Assembly: GCA_029260755.1 (NCBI GenBank)
Contig: JAJDCQ010000120.1
Coordinates: forward strand, 1-40,375
From: Planctomycetota bacterium
GTDB lineage: Bacteria > Planctomycetota > J058 > JAJDCQ01
DNA length: 40,375 bases
Direction: 5' to 3'
Shown: positions 8,637-17,600 of the stretch, in pieces
Layout: every line of letters starts with the position of its first letter
How positions within the stretch are numbered: position 1 is the stretch's first letter
Position numbers and translations under genes: made by a program
Notes under the pieces: generated by a model
The model's input: only the letters and a program-made list of their open reading frames with translations
Databases searched by the model: none
What the model was told of the DNA's origin: nothing

Positions 8637-9083
8637 TTGAGTCCCTACCTCGACCCAGATTCGCGCGAGCCGCTCCCGTTCGGCGTCCGGCTGCTGATCC
8701 TGTTTCTCCTCGTCGATGCGACCGAGCGCATCCTCGAGGTCGCCCTCTCGCTCGGCTGGGGGCGACCGCTCGGTCCGCTCGCCGGACCGATCGGCACCCT
8801 GCCGACCACGGTCGGCTACCTCGTCCTCGCGTGCTGGGTGCTCGTCAACATCCTCCTCGCCGTGCTCCTCGCCTATCGCCTGGAAGCGGGCCGGATATGG
8901 GCCTGCGTGGCGTTCGCGCTCCATCTCGTCTACGTGATCAACTACGCCGGCTACCAGGCGCCGCAGCTCTGGATGGCGGTCGGCGAGGTCGGGAGGGTGC
9001 GGATCCTGCTGACGGCCGGGATCGATGGCGCCGCCGTCGCCTACCTCTGCGCAAAGTCGACGCGCGAGGCGATCGCCGAATGA
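8637..9083 (+). CDS. Small four-helix membrane protein
   Basis: The protein has 148 residues from the TTG at 8637, or 159 from the ATG at 8604. The TTG is preferred because of its well-placed GGAGG and because the extra N-terminal residues (MPRCGVPGGDG) look non-native. After a short polar start ending in PFG there are hydrophobic segments VRLLILFLLVDATERILEVA, a central YLVLACWVLVNILLAVLLAY, then IWACVAFALHLVYVINYAGY, and a last one in ILLTAGIDGAAVAYLCA. This gives three to four membrane helices. It resembles small hypothetical membrane proteins, but I recognise no family. It lies between the FG-GAP pair and Ser/Thr kinase 1 on the same strand, 82 bases after the former and 196 bases before the latter, so it may be the last gene of the transporter/FG-GAP unit. 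Confidence 0.75.
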   Translation: MSPYLDPDSREPLPFGVRLLILFLLVDATERILEVALSLGWGRPLGPLAGPIGTLPTTVGYLVLACWVLVNILLAVLLAYRLEAGRIWACVAFALHLVYVINYAGYQAPQLWMAVGEVGRVRILLTAGIDGAAVAYLCAKSTREAIAE

Positions 9084-9279
9084 GTCGCCATCCGCGCTCC
9101 ATCCTTCGCGGTTCATGTTCGGGTCGAGATGGGGTGTCTCTCGGGCGCGATGTGCGGCCGACCGTTCCCATCGGTACTCTCATTGCGTCGCCTACGGGCG
9201 CGGCCGGTGGGCGTACGCCTCCGCCGCTGGTACATCGTACAGGGAAGATGCAGTCGCATCGGGCCGAGGTCTCCCACGC

Positions 9280-12200
9280 ATGAGCGCCGGGCTCCGGAAG
9301 GAAGAGCTTCTCTACCTGAAGCTCGCGGTGAAGAACGCGCTCATCACGGGCGATCAGGCCCGTGAATCTCGACGTCTGCTCGAGCAGCTCGAGAAGACGG
9401 GCCGGCGGCGCAAGGCGCGCCAGCTCCTCGTCGAGCAGGGGCTCGTCACCCCGAAGGTCGCCCGCGACCTCCACAACCTGGTCCGGAACTACCTCCACGA
9501 GAAGGCGGAGAAGGCCGCGCGCGAGGTCGAGCTCGAAGGCTACGAGATGCTCGGCAAGCTCGGCGCCGGCGCGATGGGCGTCGTCTTCAAGGCGCGGCAG
9601 GTCGGCGTCGACCGGATGGTCGCCGTCAAGCTGCTCATGCCGGACCTCGCGAGCAACGACACCTACGTCGAGCGCTTCCTCCGCGAGGCGCGGGCCGCGG
9701 CGCGGCTGAACCATCCGAACATCGTCACCTGCTTCGAGTGCAGCAAGGCGGGCAACGTCTACTTCCTCTCGATGGAGTTCGTCGACGGGCCGAACCTCAA
9801 GGAGGTCATCGAGAAGGAGGGGCCGCTCGACGAGCGCGAGGGGCTCCGGGTCGTCGCGGAGGTCGGCGAGGCGCTCATCGAGGCGAGCCGGCACGGGATC
9901 ATCCACCGCGACATCAAGCCCGCGAACATCATGATCACCACCGACGGCGGCCGGGTGAAGCTGACCGACCTCGGCCTCGCGCGGCACGTCGAGAAGACCG
10001 ACTGCGGCCTGACCCAGGAGGGCCGCGCGATCGGGACGCCTTACTACATGTCGCCCGAGCAGGCGACCGACCAGGACAAGGTCGACGCCCGGAGCGACAT
10101 CTACGGCCTCGGCGCGACCTTCTTCCACCTGGTCACCGGGATCCCGCCGTTCCGCGCGACGACGCCCCAGGGGGTGATGGCGCTCCACATCTCGTCGCCG
10201 ATCCCCGACCCGCGCAGCGTCGTGCCCCAGCTCTCGAAGGCGAGCGCGAAGCTCGTCGCGAAGATGATGGCGAAGAACCCCGACGACCGGTACCGAACCC
10301 CCGAGGACCTCGTCGCCGACGTCCGGGCGATGCTCGCCGGCAAGCTCGGCAGCGTGAAGGCGCTCGGGGTGAAGACGCCGAAGTCGATGCCGGTCGGCGG
10401 CGGCCTCCCGTCCGGCTCGACCGGGACGGCGACCAAGCTCGCGCCCTTCGCCGACTACCAGCCGAGCGACCGCGGCCGGCGGGGGCGGGGGCGGTCGAGC
10501 GGCACGTCGCCCGCGCTGATGGCCGCCAGCGTCGCGGCCGTGGCCGCGCTCGCCCTCGGCGCGGTGATGTGGCTCGGATCGCAGGGGAGCGGCGTCGTCC
10601 CGAACGACGTCGGCGAGGAGCACGTCGTCGCGCCGCCGCCGCGCGATGAGCGGCCCGACCGTCCGGCGAGCAAGGATGACGCGGCCCTGCGCGAGCTCCG
10701 TCAGGCGCGGCAGATCCAGGACGTGCGCGACAGGATCGACGCGCTCTACTCGATCGCCGAGACGTTCTCGGGGACGCCGATCGCGACCGTCGCCGCGGAC
10801 GAGGCCTCCGAGGAGGAGCGCAAGCTCCGTGACGAGGAGCGGATCGACCTCGACCGGCGCGGCCTCGGCGCCGCCCGCCAGCTCCTCGCCGACGGGCGCT
10901 ACCTCGAGGCGAGCAAGAAGCTGCGCCTGCTCGCGATCGAGGCGGAGGATCAGGAGCTCCGCGAGGAGATCGTCGACGACGCCGACCGGGCCGACCGCGA
11001 GCGCCTCAAGATCTTCCACCAGGCGGTCGCCAAGGCGCGCGAGTCCTTCCTCGGCGGGCGCCCCGACGAGGCCGAGCGGATCATCGCCGGGCAGACCGAG
11101 GTGGCGACCGCGGCCGAGATCGACGCGGCCCGGGCCGAGCTGACCTCGATCGTCGCCGGCGATCGCGCGGGCGCCGAGCGTCGCCACGCCGACTTCCTCC
11201 TCGAGGCGGCGACCGACGTCGCGGCCGTCCGGGCCGAGAACGCCCTCGCCCGCGGGCGGGCGCTGGCGAACACCCTCGCCACGCACCCCGAGGTGCAGGC
11301 GAACGTCCGCGCCGACGTGCGGAGCCTCGAGCAGGTGCGCAAGCTCGAGGAGATGCTCGTGATCGCGCTTCAGGAGAAGCGCGGCCGCGAGGTGGCGATC
11401 CAGTCGGTGAGCGGCGACGTCATCCAGGGCAAGCTGATGAGCGCGGACGGACGCCAGGTGCTGATCGTCGAGGACGGCGCCGAGGAGTCGCGGGCCGTCT
11501 CGCTGGCCGAGATCGCCGACAACAGCCGGCTGATCCTCCTGACCGGCAGCTTCGGCGCCGAGGACTCGGCCGTCCACGAGCGCTTCGGGCTCTACCTCCT
11601 CTACCGGGGCCAGATCGCCCGCGGTCAGGAGGAGCTCCTCGAGGCGCGCCGCCTCGCGGCGGCGAGCGGACGGTCGACCGACCCGATCGACGACGCCCTG
11701 ATCCGGAGCCGCGGGCTCGAGTCGGTCTTCGGGCGCGGTCGGCCGCGCGCGACCGACGAGCCGGTCGTGGTGGTCGCGCCGGGCTCCGGTGACCCGACCC
11801 CTCCCGCGGGAGGTGGCGATCGGACGCCGCCGAGCGGGGGCGGAGACCCGCTCGCGGGCGGCGACCCTCTCCCCGGCGTCGGCGAGCTGCCGGGCGCGAC
11901 CGGCCCGACGAACCCGGGCGGCACGGGCACCCCCGACGGCGACGGCGAGCGGACCGTCTTCATCAACGGCATCGCCGTCACGCCCGAGGAGGCGTGGGTC
12001 TTCGAGAACCTCGAGAAGCTCTTCGACGGGACGGTCGTCGGCTACTCGGGCACGAGCATCCGGCTCGGCTACAGCTTCGTCCCCTCGAACAAGCGCCTCG
12101 GCCCCGACTGGCGCGCGGCGCGGTCGACCCTCCGCTACGACCCGAACGTCTTCGCCCTCCGGGCCGAGGGCAACAACGAGGTCTTCCACGAGGCCGTCTT

Positions 12201-12648
12201 CGGCGGCGCGCGGATGCTGGAGATCGAGTTCAGCAACGACGTGTCGCTCCTCGACGGGAGCTCGCTGCACCTGATCATCGCCGACCGCAAGGGCAAGGCG
12301 ATCATCATGAGCAACTTCGGCCTCGACCTCGCGAGGATCGAGCGAGGTCGCGTCAAGGCGAGGACGCGCGGGGCCGACCACCGGCGCCGCTTCCGGTCGG
12401 GCGAGACCTACACGATCAAGATCGAGGTCGAGGAAGACGCCGTCGTCGCCTACGTCGACGACGAGGAGACCGCCCGGATGGAGGGCGTGAAGCTCCCCGA
12501 CGGAACGCGCGTCGGGTTCACCTACGAGAAGGTGAACCTCCAGATCCAGCGGATCTACGTGGGCGGCAAGCCCGACGTCGACTGGGCGCGGAAGAAGCTC
12601 GGGGCCGGCGAGGGGAAGAAGAGCGGGTCCGGGTCGCGCGGCGGGTAG
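9280..12648 (+). CDS. Ser/Thr protein kinase 1 with LamG-like C-terminal domain
   Basis: This is a 1122-residue receptor-like kinase. Residues 1-85 form a helical domain (VEQGLVTPKVARDL). The kinase domain covers about 88-352: glycine loop GKLGAGAMGVVFKA, catalytic Lys117 in VAVK, HRDIKPANI with Asp211, DLG (230-232, a common variant of DFG) and the SPE motif at 258-260. A Gly/Ser linker leads to a single membrane helix at about 411-433 (LMAASVAAVAALALGAVMWL). The outside part is a long alpha-helical, Ala/Glu-rich region, a Pro/Gly-rich spacer (about residues 828-890) and a C-terminal region from about 892 that looks like a LamG or glycoside-hydrolase-associated beta sandwich. That last assignment is tentative. 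The ATG at 9280 begins just before the helical domain. It probably senses an external cue and phosphorylates cytoplasmic targets. Confidence 0.92.
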   Translation: MSAGLRKEELLYLKLAVKNALITGDQARESRRLLEQLEKTGRRRKARQLLVEQGLVTPKVARDLHNLVRNYLHEKAEKAAREVELEGYEMLGKLGAGAMGVVFKARQVGVDRMVAVKLLMPDLASNDTYVERFLREARAAARLNHPNIVTCFECSKAGNVYFLSMEFVDGPNLKEVIEKEGPLDEREGLRVVAEVGEALIEASRHGIIHRDIKPANIMITTDGGRVKLTDLGLARHVEKTDCGLTQEGRAIGTPYYMSPEQATDQDKVDARSDIYGLGATFFHLVTGIPPFRATTPQGVMALHISSPIPDPRSVVPQLSKASAKLVAKMMAKNPDDRYRTPEDLVADVRAMLAGKLGSVKALGVKTPKSMPVGGGLPSGSTGTATKLAPFADYQPSDRGRRGRGRSSGTSPALMAASVAAVAALALGAVMWLGSQGSGVVPNDVGEEHVVAPPPRDERPDRPASKDDAALRELRQARQIQDVRDRIDALYSIAETFSGTPIATVAADEASEEERKLRDEERIDLDRRGLGAARQLLADGRYLEASKKLRLLAIEAEDQELREEIVDDADRADRERLKIFHQAVAKARESFLGGRPDEAERIIAGQTEVATAAEIDAARAELTSIVAGDRAGAERRHADFLLEAATDVAAVRAENALARGRALANTLATHPEVQANVRADVRSLEQVRKLEEMLVIALQEKRGREVAIQSVSGDVIQGKLMSADGRQVLIVEDGAEESRAVSLAEIADNSRLILLTGSFGAEDSAVHERFGLYLLYRGQIARGQEELLEARRLAAASGRSTDPIDDALIRSRGLESVFGRGRPRATDEPVVVVAPGSGDPTPPAGGGDRTPPSGGGDPLAGGDPLPGVGELPGATGPTNPGGTGTPDGDGERTVFINGIAVTPEEAWVFENLEKLFDGTVVGYSGTSIRLGYSFVPSNKRLGPDWRAARSTLRYDPNVFALRAEGNNEVFHEAVFGGARMLEIEFSNDVSLLDGSSLHLIIADRKGKAIIMSNFGLDLARIERGRVKARTRGADHRRRFRSGETYTIKIEVEEDAVVAYVDDEETARMEGVKLPDGTRVGFTYEKVNLQIQRIYVGGKPDVDWARKKLGAGEGKKSGSGSRGG

Positions 12649-12703
12649 CGCGGCCCCTCCGTCGCAGCGGAGGAACTTCTCGAAGAGGCGGCGAAAGCAC
12701 CCG

Positions 12704-12787
12704 GTCCGCGTAATCCGCGTAATCCGCGGTTCCCGTTCGCTCGCCGGCGAGAGAGACCGAACCGCGGATGACGCGGACTACGCGGAT
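12704..12787. repeat. Dispersed palindromic repeat, copy A
   Basis: Arms of 29 bases (12704-12732 and 12759-12787) are complementary with three mismatches. Each arm is built from about three tandem units of the type AATCCGCG. The loop contains the palindrome CTCGCCGGCGAG. It fills most of the gap between two convergent genes (stops at 12648 and 12847). A related copy lies at 23057-23195, and the similarity extends to AGTCGTTGC on the right side (12805-12813). The arrangement resembles a REP or MITE-type non-autonomous element. It could also work as a bidirectional terminator. Confidence 0.75.
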
Positions 12788-12844
12788 TGACTCCGGCGTC
12801 GCCCAGTCGTTGCGCGGCGGGGCGACTCAGCCGACCTTTGGCGC

Positions 12845-13495
12845 TCAGTCACCCTCCCAGAACTCCCGCAACCGCCCCCACTCCCCCCGCGACCGAGGCC
12901 CCATCGGAAACCCCGACTCCATCGCGTCCAGGGTGAGCCCCGCGCGATCCCCATGGTTCTGCAACCCCTCGAGGTAGCCGACCGCCAGCGGGTCCCCGAA
13001 CGTGGCCTCGTCCTCCTCGAGGAGCGCCTCGACCGCGCCCAGCACCTCGGCGACCGCCTCGGTCTCCCCGGCCAGGTGCGCCTCGACCGAGCGCCGGGCG
13101 AGGTTCCCCAGGCGCACGTACGGCGGGTCGAGGTGGAGCGCGCCGATCGCGTCGGCGAAGCCTCCCCGATCTCGACGCACGAATCCGCGGACGAGGTCGC
13201 AGACCGGCCACCGCGTCTCGTAGTCGCAGGCGAGGAGCTCGATGTAGAGCCACGGCGGGAGCTCGTGCTCGACCTCGGGGTGCTCGGCGAGCCAGCGCTC
13301 GAACGCGGCCAGGTCGACCTCGCGGTCCTGATCGTAGAGGAGCACGCCGAGGACGGTGAGGAGCTCCTCGGTCGCCGGCGAGACGCCGCCCGGCGGCGGC
13401 GGCGGCTCCAGCCACGCGCGGGCGGTCGGGCTCCGGTCCGCGAGCGCGGCGATCGTCCGGGCTCCGGCGCTGTCGTCCTCGGCGATCAGGCCCAT
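12845..13495 (-). CDS. Conserved-looking hypothetical protein
   Basis: The protein has 216 residues. The ATG at 13495 was chosen because GGAGGG precedes it and because the longer frame upstream would run into the divergent selenoprotein gene. The protein is acidic and mostly helical, with a Pro-rich stretch (LEPPPPPGGVSP) near residues 29-40 and repeated Leu/Glu helices such as TEELLTVLGVLLYDQDREVD. It has several Trp residues in short motifs (WLAEHPEVEHELPPW, EWGRLREFWEGD at the C-terminus). There is no signal peptide or membrane helix, so it is probably cytoplasmic. I do not recognise the family. It is convergent with kinase 1 and divergent from the DUF1223 gene, with 130 bases between the two starts. 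Confidence 0.7.
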   Translation of the reverse strand: MGLIAEDDSAGARTIAALADRSPTARAWLEPPPPPGGVSPATEELLTVLGVLLYDQDREVDLAAFERWLAEHPEVEHELPPWLYIELLACDYETRWPVCDLVRGFVRRDRGGFADAIGALHLDPPYVRLGNLARRSVEAHLAGETEAVAEVLGAVEALLEEDEATFGDPLAVGYLEGLQNHGDRAGLTLDAMESGFPMGPRSRGEWGRLREFWEGD

Positions 13496-13625
13496 CGGGC
13501 GAGCGCCCTCCTGCGGCGCGGTCGCATCGTAGGGCGACGGGCTTGCGTCCGCGAGAGGCGCGGTCCATGCTGCCGAGGTCGATCGAGCCCCGCCCGATCC
13601 GCCCGATCCGCCCGAGGAGATCATC

Positions 13626-14423
13626 ATGCGCACCCTCTCGAAGACGGCCGCGGCCATCGCGCTCACCGGCGTCGTCGCCGGCTCGGCCATCGCGCTCGCC
13701 GACGACGGCGAGAAGGAGGCGGAGGCCGCGCCGCGCCACCGCGTCCTGATCGAGCTCTTCACCTCGCAGGGCTGACACAGCTGCCCCAGCGCCGATGAGT
13801 TCATCGGCAAGCTCGCGGCCGACCCGGTCGGCGCCGACGTCGTGCCGCTGACCTGGCACGTCGACTACTGGGACTACCTCGGCTGGAAGGACCCCTACGG
13901 GAGCGCCGCCGCGACGGCGCGTCAGAGCGCCTACGTGTCGCGGTGGGGCACCCGCCGGCGCTACACGCCGATGCTGGTGGTCGGCAGCGTCGAGTCGCGC
14001 GGCGCGTCCGTCCGCGCCAACCTCGACGCCGAGAGGGCGAAGCCCGCGCGCCTGGCGATCGACGCGACCGCGTCGGCAACCGACGACCGGGTGTCGGCGA
14101 CCGTGAAGCTCCGGAAGCTCGACGAGACGCTCGAGATCGGCGAGGCGGTCCGCGTCGTCGCGGTCCTCTTCGTGAAGTCGGCGACGACGAGGTGCGACGC
14201 CGGCGAGAACGCCGGCAAGACCCTGAAGGAGTTCTTCATCGCCGTCGAGCTCGCCGAGCCGATCGCGCCCGCCGACTGTCTCGACGCCGACGGGCACGCG
14301 GCGAGCTTCGCGATGCCGGAGGGCGAGACGGCGGCGAACCTCGGCGTGGCCGTCATCGTCGAGGATCTCCGCGAGCGCCGGACCCTCGAGGTGGCGGCGT
14401 TCGACGTGGCGGCGCCGGAGTAG
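13626..14423 (+). CDS. DUF1223 thioredoxin-like protein, probable selenoprotein
   Basis: The protein has 265 residues if TGA at 13773-13775 (codon 50) is read as selenocysteine. The ATG has an ideal GAGGAG six bases upstream and a signal peptide (MRTLSKTAAAIALTGVVAGS). The family motif is VELFTSQGCSSCPPAD. Here the frame reads LIELFTSQG, then the TGA, then HSCPSADEF, so the first Cys of the redox CxxC becomes U while the second Cys (residue 53) is kept. Beyond the TGA the same frame runs on with DUF1223 hallmarks: LTWHVDYWDYLGWKDPYG, RRYTPMLVVG and GENAGKTL. The function of DUF1223 is not established, but a thiol or selenol redox role in the periplasm fits. Alternatives are a pseudogene or a base-call error, but the codon position, intact reading and SECIS-like hairpin argue against them. 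Standard calling would start at the GTG at 13842 and lose the active site. Confidence 0.85.
13773..13813 (+). promoter_or_regulatory. Candidate bacterial SECIS element with UGA
   Basis: After the TGA (13773-13775) a perfect palindromic hairpin, GCCGATGA GT TCATCGGC, covers 13791-13808. Drawn with a seven-pair stem it has the loop AGTT, with G as the second loop base, and the loop starts 22 bases after the TGA. AGC (13788-13790) and GCT (13811-13813) can extend it across a small bulge. These properties match what is generally described for bacterial SECIS elements: upper stem, small loop with an early G, and 16-37 bases from UGA. SelB would bind it on the mRNA to insert selenocysteine. Confidence 0.75.
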
Positions 14424-14456
14424 CGCGCCGCCGTTCGCCGCCGTCGCCGAGGGCGG

Positions 14457-17400
14457 TCAGCGCCCGCCGTTCCGGAGATGGTCGAGGATCACCCTCGCCT
14501 CGGCCCTGACGGGGCCGTCCTCGGACAGCGTGATCGTCCGCTCCAGGTCGGCGATCGTCTCGTCCGGGTCTCCGCCGAGCATCAGGCGGACGTTCGCCCT
14601 CCCGAGGAGCGCCGACGGGCGGTCGGGCTCGATGGCGAGCGCGCGCTCGAGGTATCGCCAGGCTCCGAAGGGGTCGGCGGCCGGCTGGATCCGCAGGCGC
14701 ACCTGCGCGCCGAGCTCCCAGGCGCCGGCGTGCTCCGGATCGAGGGCGAGGGCGGCGTTGATGGCGCTGGCCGCGCCGCCCAGATCGCCCTGCTCGTAGA
14801 GGACATTCGCGAGCATGAACGGAGCCTCGGGGAGCTCGGGCGCCTCCTTGATTGCGGCGTCGAGGTCCTCGATGCCGCCCTCGAGGTCGCCGGTCTGCGC
14901 CCGGATGACTGCGCGCTGGAGGCGAGCGAAGTACAGACGAGGCGCCCGTTCGATCGCGAGATCCAGGTCGGCGAGACCGTCGGCGGTCCGGCCCATCCTC
15001 GTGCGGATCAGCCCTCGCTGAAAGATCAGAGACGGCCGGTCGGCGTCGAGGGAGATCGCCTGGTTGGCGTCTCGAAGCGCCCACTCGAGATCCCCGTTCG
15101 CCAGCCGGTTCATGCCCCGGGCCATCCAGGCGTCGGCGAGGGTCGGGTCGAGCTCGACGGCTCGATCGAAGTCGGCGGTCGCTCCGTCGCGGTCACCGAG
15201 CTCGAGCGAGATGAGGCCGCGGGTCGCGATCGCTCGCGCTGGCTCGCCGTCGAGGTCGAGGCGGCGGACCCGTGCGGCTCCGTCGGGCTGCTGGCGGAGC
15301 GCCCGGGCGGCGCGGCTCCACGCCGGCCCGGCCCCTGCGAACACCACGCGGGCGGCGATCGCCGCCTGCAGCGCGTCGTCGCTCACGGCTCCGAGACGGA
15401 CGAGCGCGACGACGGCGGCGGCGGCGGGGATCGAGCGCGCCTCGGTCAGGGCGTAGCGGGCGAGCGGGCGCACCGCGCCGCGCGCGATTCCGATCCTCCC
15501 GAGCGCCTCGCAGAGGACTTGCGCGACCCGTCCCTGGCCCGGCGGCACGGCGGCGCCCTGGGCCTCTGCGCGCGCGATCCGCCCCCACCGCTCGAGCACG
15601 GCATCGATGCGCCAGTCGGCCTCGTGGATCGTGTGGGCGATCGCGATCCCGATCGACTCGGTCCGTGGGTCGTGGAGGGTCGTGAGGGCGTCGGCCAGCT
15701 CGGGGTCGCTGATCACTCGATGGATTGGGTTCGTGGCCGCCCGGAGCCGGTCGGACACGCGGTCGAGCTCGTGCGCGATCAGCGCGACGGTCGTGGCGTC
15801 CGCGCGGCGGACGAGCTGGAACAGCGCATCTTCGCGCGCCGGGCCGGGCGGGAGCTCGCCCCGTTCGAGCCGATCGACGATGTCGTCGATCAGGGCTCGG
15901 GCGTCGTCGCGTCCTTCGCCCTCGAGCGCGGCGAGCGACGCGGACGCGGCGGCGACGCGATCGGCATCGACCGCGAGGGCATCGGCCTCCTCGATCATCG
16001 CTCGCGCGAGGCTCCAGCGCTCCGCGTCGCGGGCGTCGTCGCCTACCTCGAGGGCGAGATCGAAGGCGCGTCTCCGGGCGTGGTCGAGCGCGTCGGGGCG
16101 ATCCATTCGCTCGGCGAGGTCGACGAGGCGAAGGGCGGCGTGAACGGTCCGGACGCCGCTGGTGAGCAGCGCTTCGCCATCCTCGGGTCTCGCGTCCTCG
16201 ACGAGCGTTCGCTCGCGCGCGCGTCGCAGGACGCTCTCCGCCTCGTCGAGGTCGGTCTCGGCGCCGTCGAGCTCGAGGGTGCGCTCCTCGGCGCGCGCTC
16301 GCTCGAGGCGGGCGTCCTCGCCGCCGGCCCGGATCGCGAAGGCGAGGCTGCCGAGCCCGAGGATCAGCGCGATCACCACGGCCAGCGCGGTGACGATCGG
16401 GCGGCGCCGGATCAGGCGACCGCCCCGCTCGAGCCGGCCGAGCGGGCGGGCGGCGATGGGAGCGCCGGCGAGGTAGCGACTCAGCTCGTCCGCGACGGCT
16501 TGCCCGGTCGGGTAGCGCCGGCGCGGGTCCTTGTCGAGGCAGCGCTGGGTGATCGTCTCGAGGTCGGCGTGGATCGCGGGGTCGAGGCGACGGGGCGGCG
16601 TCGGCTCGTGGGTGAGGACGCGCCGGATCGTGTCGATCGGGTCCGCGCCTTCGAAGGGCACCCGCCCGGTGAGCGCCCGGTAGAGGATCGCGCCGAGCGC
16701 CCAGACATCGGTCGGCGCCCCCTGGCGCTCGCGCTCGGCCGTCGCCTGCTCGGGCGACATGTACGACGGCGTTCCGAGGACGTCGCCGGTGACGGTCAGT
16801 CGCTGCGCGCCGCCGACCTGGCGGCCGAGCCCGAAGTCGGTGAGCCAGGCGTGGGGCTGATCGCCGGCCCACGTCAGGAGGACGTTCTGCGGCTTGACGT
16901 CGCGGTGAACGACACCGCTCTCGTGGGCGTGACCGAGGGCCGTCGCGACCTGACGGACGATCTCGGCGATCGTCCGCGGGGGCAGCCGCTGATCGGCGAG
17001 CGCCCGCTCGAGGTCGACCCCCTCGATGTGGTCCATGACGATGAAGGGGATGCCCTCATCCCATCCGATCTCGTGGACGCCGACGATGTGGGGGTGGCGG
17101 AGGCTCGCCCCGAGGCGCGCCTCCCGGGCGAACCGCTCGAGGTCCTCGCGGTCGGCGATCACCGAGCCGAGCGTCTTGATGGCGACCTGGCGCTGGAGGG
17201 CGTCGTCCCACGCCCGGTAGACGACGCCCATGCCACCCCGTCCGAGGACCGACACGACGCGGTAGCGGCCGATGCGGCGGGGCGTTCCGGGGGATGGCGC
17301 CTGGAACGCGGGCTTCGACGCGCGGCGGCTCGACATGGAGACGCGCTCGGTGCTCGGGCCCTGGCTCGCGGTGTGCTCCTCCGCCGACGGCGGCTGGACT

Positions 17401-17600
17401 CGGAGGCGCTCGGTCGGCTCGGGGCCCGTCGGGAAGGCGGTCCGGATCGTCAGGCTCGCGAGGCCGCAGCGGGGGCACGGCATGCCGGCGGTCGGCTCGT
17501 CGGGGCGATCGCCGACGCGGAAGCTGATCCCGCACGAATCGCAAACGAGCACGATGCCCGAGCGGGCCGGGCTCTCGTGATGAGCCTGCATCGATGACAT
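14457..17600 (-). CDS. Ser/Thr protein kinase 2 with zinc ribbon and TPR repeats
   Basis: This is a 1047-residue protein from the ATG at 17600; a second ATG at 17591 is also possible. GGAGG lies 12 bases upstream of the first. An N-terminal zinc ribbon has Cys20, Cys23, Cys42 and Cys45 (CDSCG, CPRCG). The kinase domain spans about 113-378: GRGGMGVVYRA, Lys142, HRDVKPQN with Asp234, DFG at 255-257 and SPE at 282-284. A basic stretch (LIRRRP) leads to a membrane helix at about 401-423. The outer part is Ala/Asp/Arg-rich and helical, then turns into TPR-like helix pairs over roughly the last 250 residues (ADFDRAVELDPTLADAWMAR, ALRDANQAISLD, AINAALALDPEHAGAW). Such kinases are common in planctomycetes. 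The TPRs likely bind partner proteins. It is convergent with the DUF1223 gene, leaving only 33 bases. Confidence 0.93.
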   Translation of the reverse strand: MSSMQAHHESPARSGIVLVCDSCGISFRVGDRPDEPTAGMPCPRCGLASLTIRTAFPTGPEPTERLRVQPPSAEEHTASQGPSTERVSMSSRRASKPAFQAPSPGTPRRIGRYRVVSVLGRGGMGVVYRAWDDALQRQVAIKTLGSVIADREDLERFAREARLGASLRHPHIVGVHEIGWDEGIPFIVMDHIEGVDLERALADQRLPPRTIAEIVRQVATALGHAHESGVVHRDVKPQNVLLTWAGDQPHAWLTDFGLGRQVGGAQRLTVTGDVLGTPSYMSPEQATAERERQGAPTDVWALGAILYRALTGRVPFEGADPIDTIRRVLTHEPTPPRRLDPAIHADLETITQRCLDKDPRRRYPTGQAVADELSRYLAGAPIAARPLGRLERGGRLIRRRPIVTALAVVIALILGLGSLAFAIRAGGEDARLERARAEERTLELDGAETDLDEAESVLRRARERTLVEDARPEDGEALLTSGVRTVHAALRLVDLAERMDRPDALDHARRRAFDLALEVGDDARDAERWSLARAMIEEADALAVDADRVAAASASLAALEGEGRDDARALIDDIVDRLERGELPPGPAREDALFQLVRRADATTVALIAHELDRVSDRLRAATNPIHRVISDPELADALTTLHDPRTESIGIAIAHTIHEADWRIDAVLERWGRIARAEAQGAAVPPGQGRVAQVLCEALGRIGIARGAVRPLARYALTEARSIPAAAAVVALVRLGAVSDDALQAAIAARVVFAGAGPAWSRAARALRQQPDGAARVRRLDLDGEPARAIATRGLISLELGDRDGATADFDRAVELDPTLADAWMARGMNRLANGDLEWALRDANQAISLDADRPSLIFQRGLIRTRMGRTADGLADLDLAIERAPRLYFARLQRAVIRAQTGDLEGGIEDLDAAIKEAPELPEAPFMLANVLYEQGDLGGAASAINAALALDPEHAGAWELGAQVRLRIQPAADPFGAWRYLERALAIEPDRPSALLGRANVRLMLGGDPDETIADLERTITLSEDGPVRAEARVILDHLRNGGR

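Noticed and set aside
8551..8640. 29-codon frame overlapping the FG-GAP stop (ATGA) and the following TTG start (TTGA)
   Set aside because: The overlaps are suggestive, but the product is Ala/Cys-rich without any recognisable feature and has no clear ribosome-binding site of its own.
8938..12381. 1147-codon open frame on the minus strand opposite kinase 1
   Set aside because: Arg/Asp/Leu-rich translation with no motifs. It is an expected antisense shadow in GC-rich DNA; the plus-strand frame has a complete kinase domain.
12704..12787. CRISPR array interpretation of the AATCCGCG repeats
   Set aside because: The units are about 9 bases, contiguous and palindromically arranged, without spacers or cas genes.
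13592..13619. Tandem CCCGATCCG units upstream of the DUF1223 gene as an operator
   Set aside because: Too short and only about three imperfect units; they could be chance in GC-rich DNA.
13842..14423. DUF1223 gene as a truncated gene starting at GTG 13842
   Set aside because: It would lose the signal peptide and redox motif. The upstream in-frame segment carries both, with only the TGA in between, so selenocysteine readthrough explains the region better.
14478..17597. 1039-codon open frame on the plus strand opposite kinase 2
   Set aside because: Same reason; low-complexity, highly charged product without domains.
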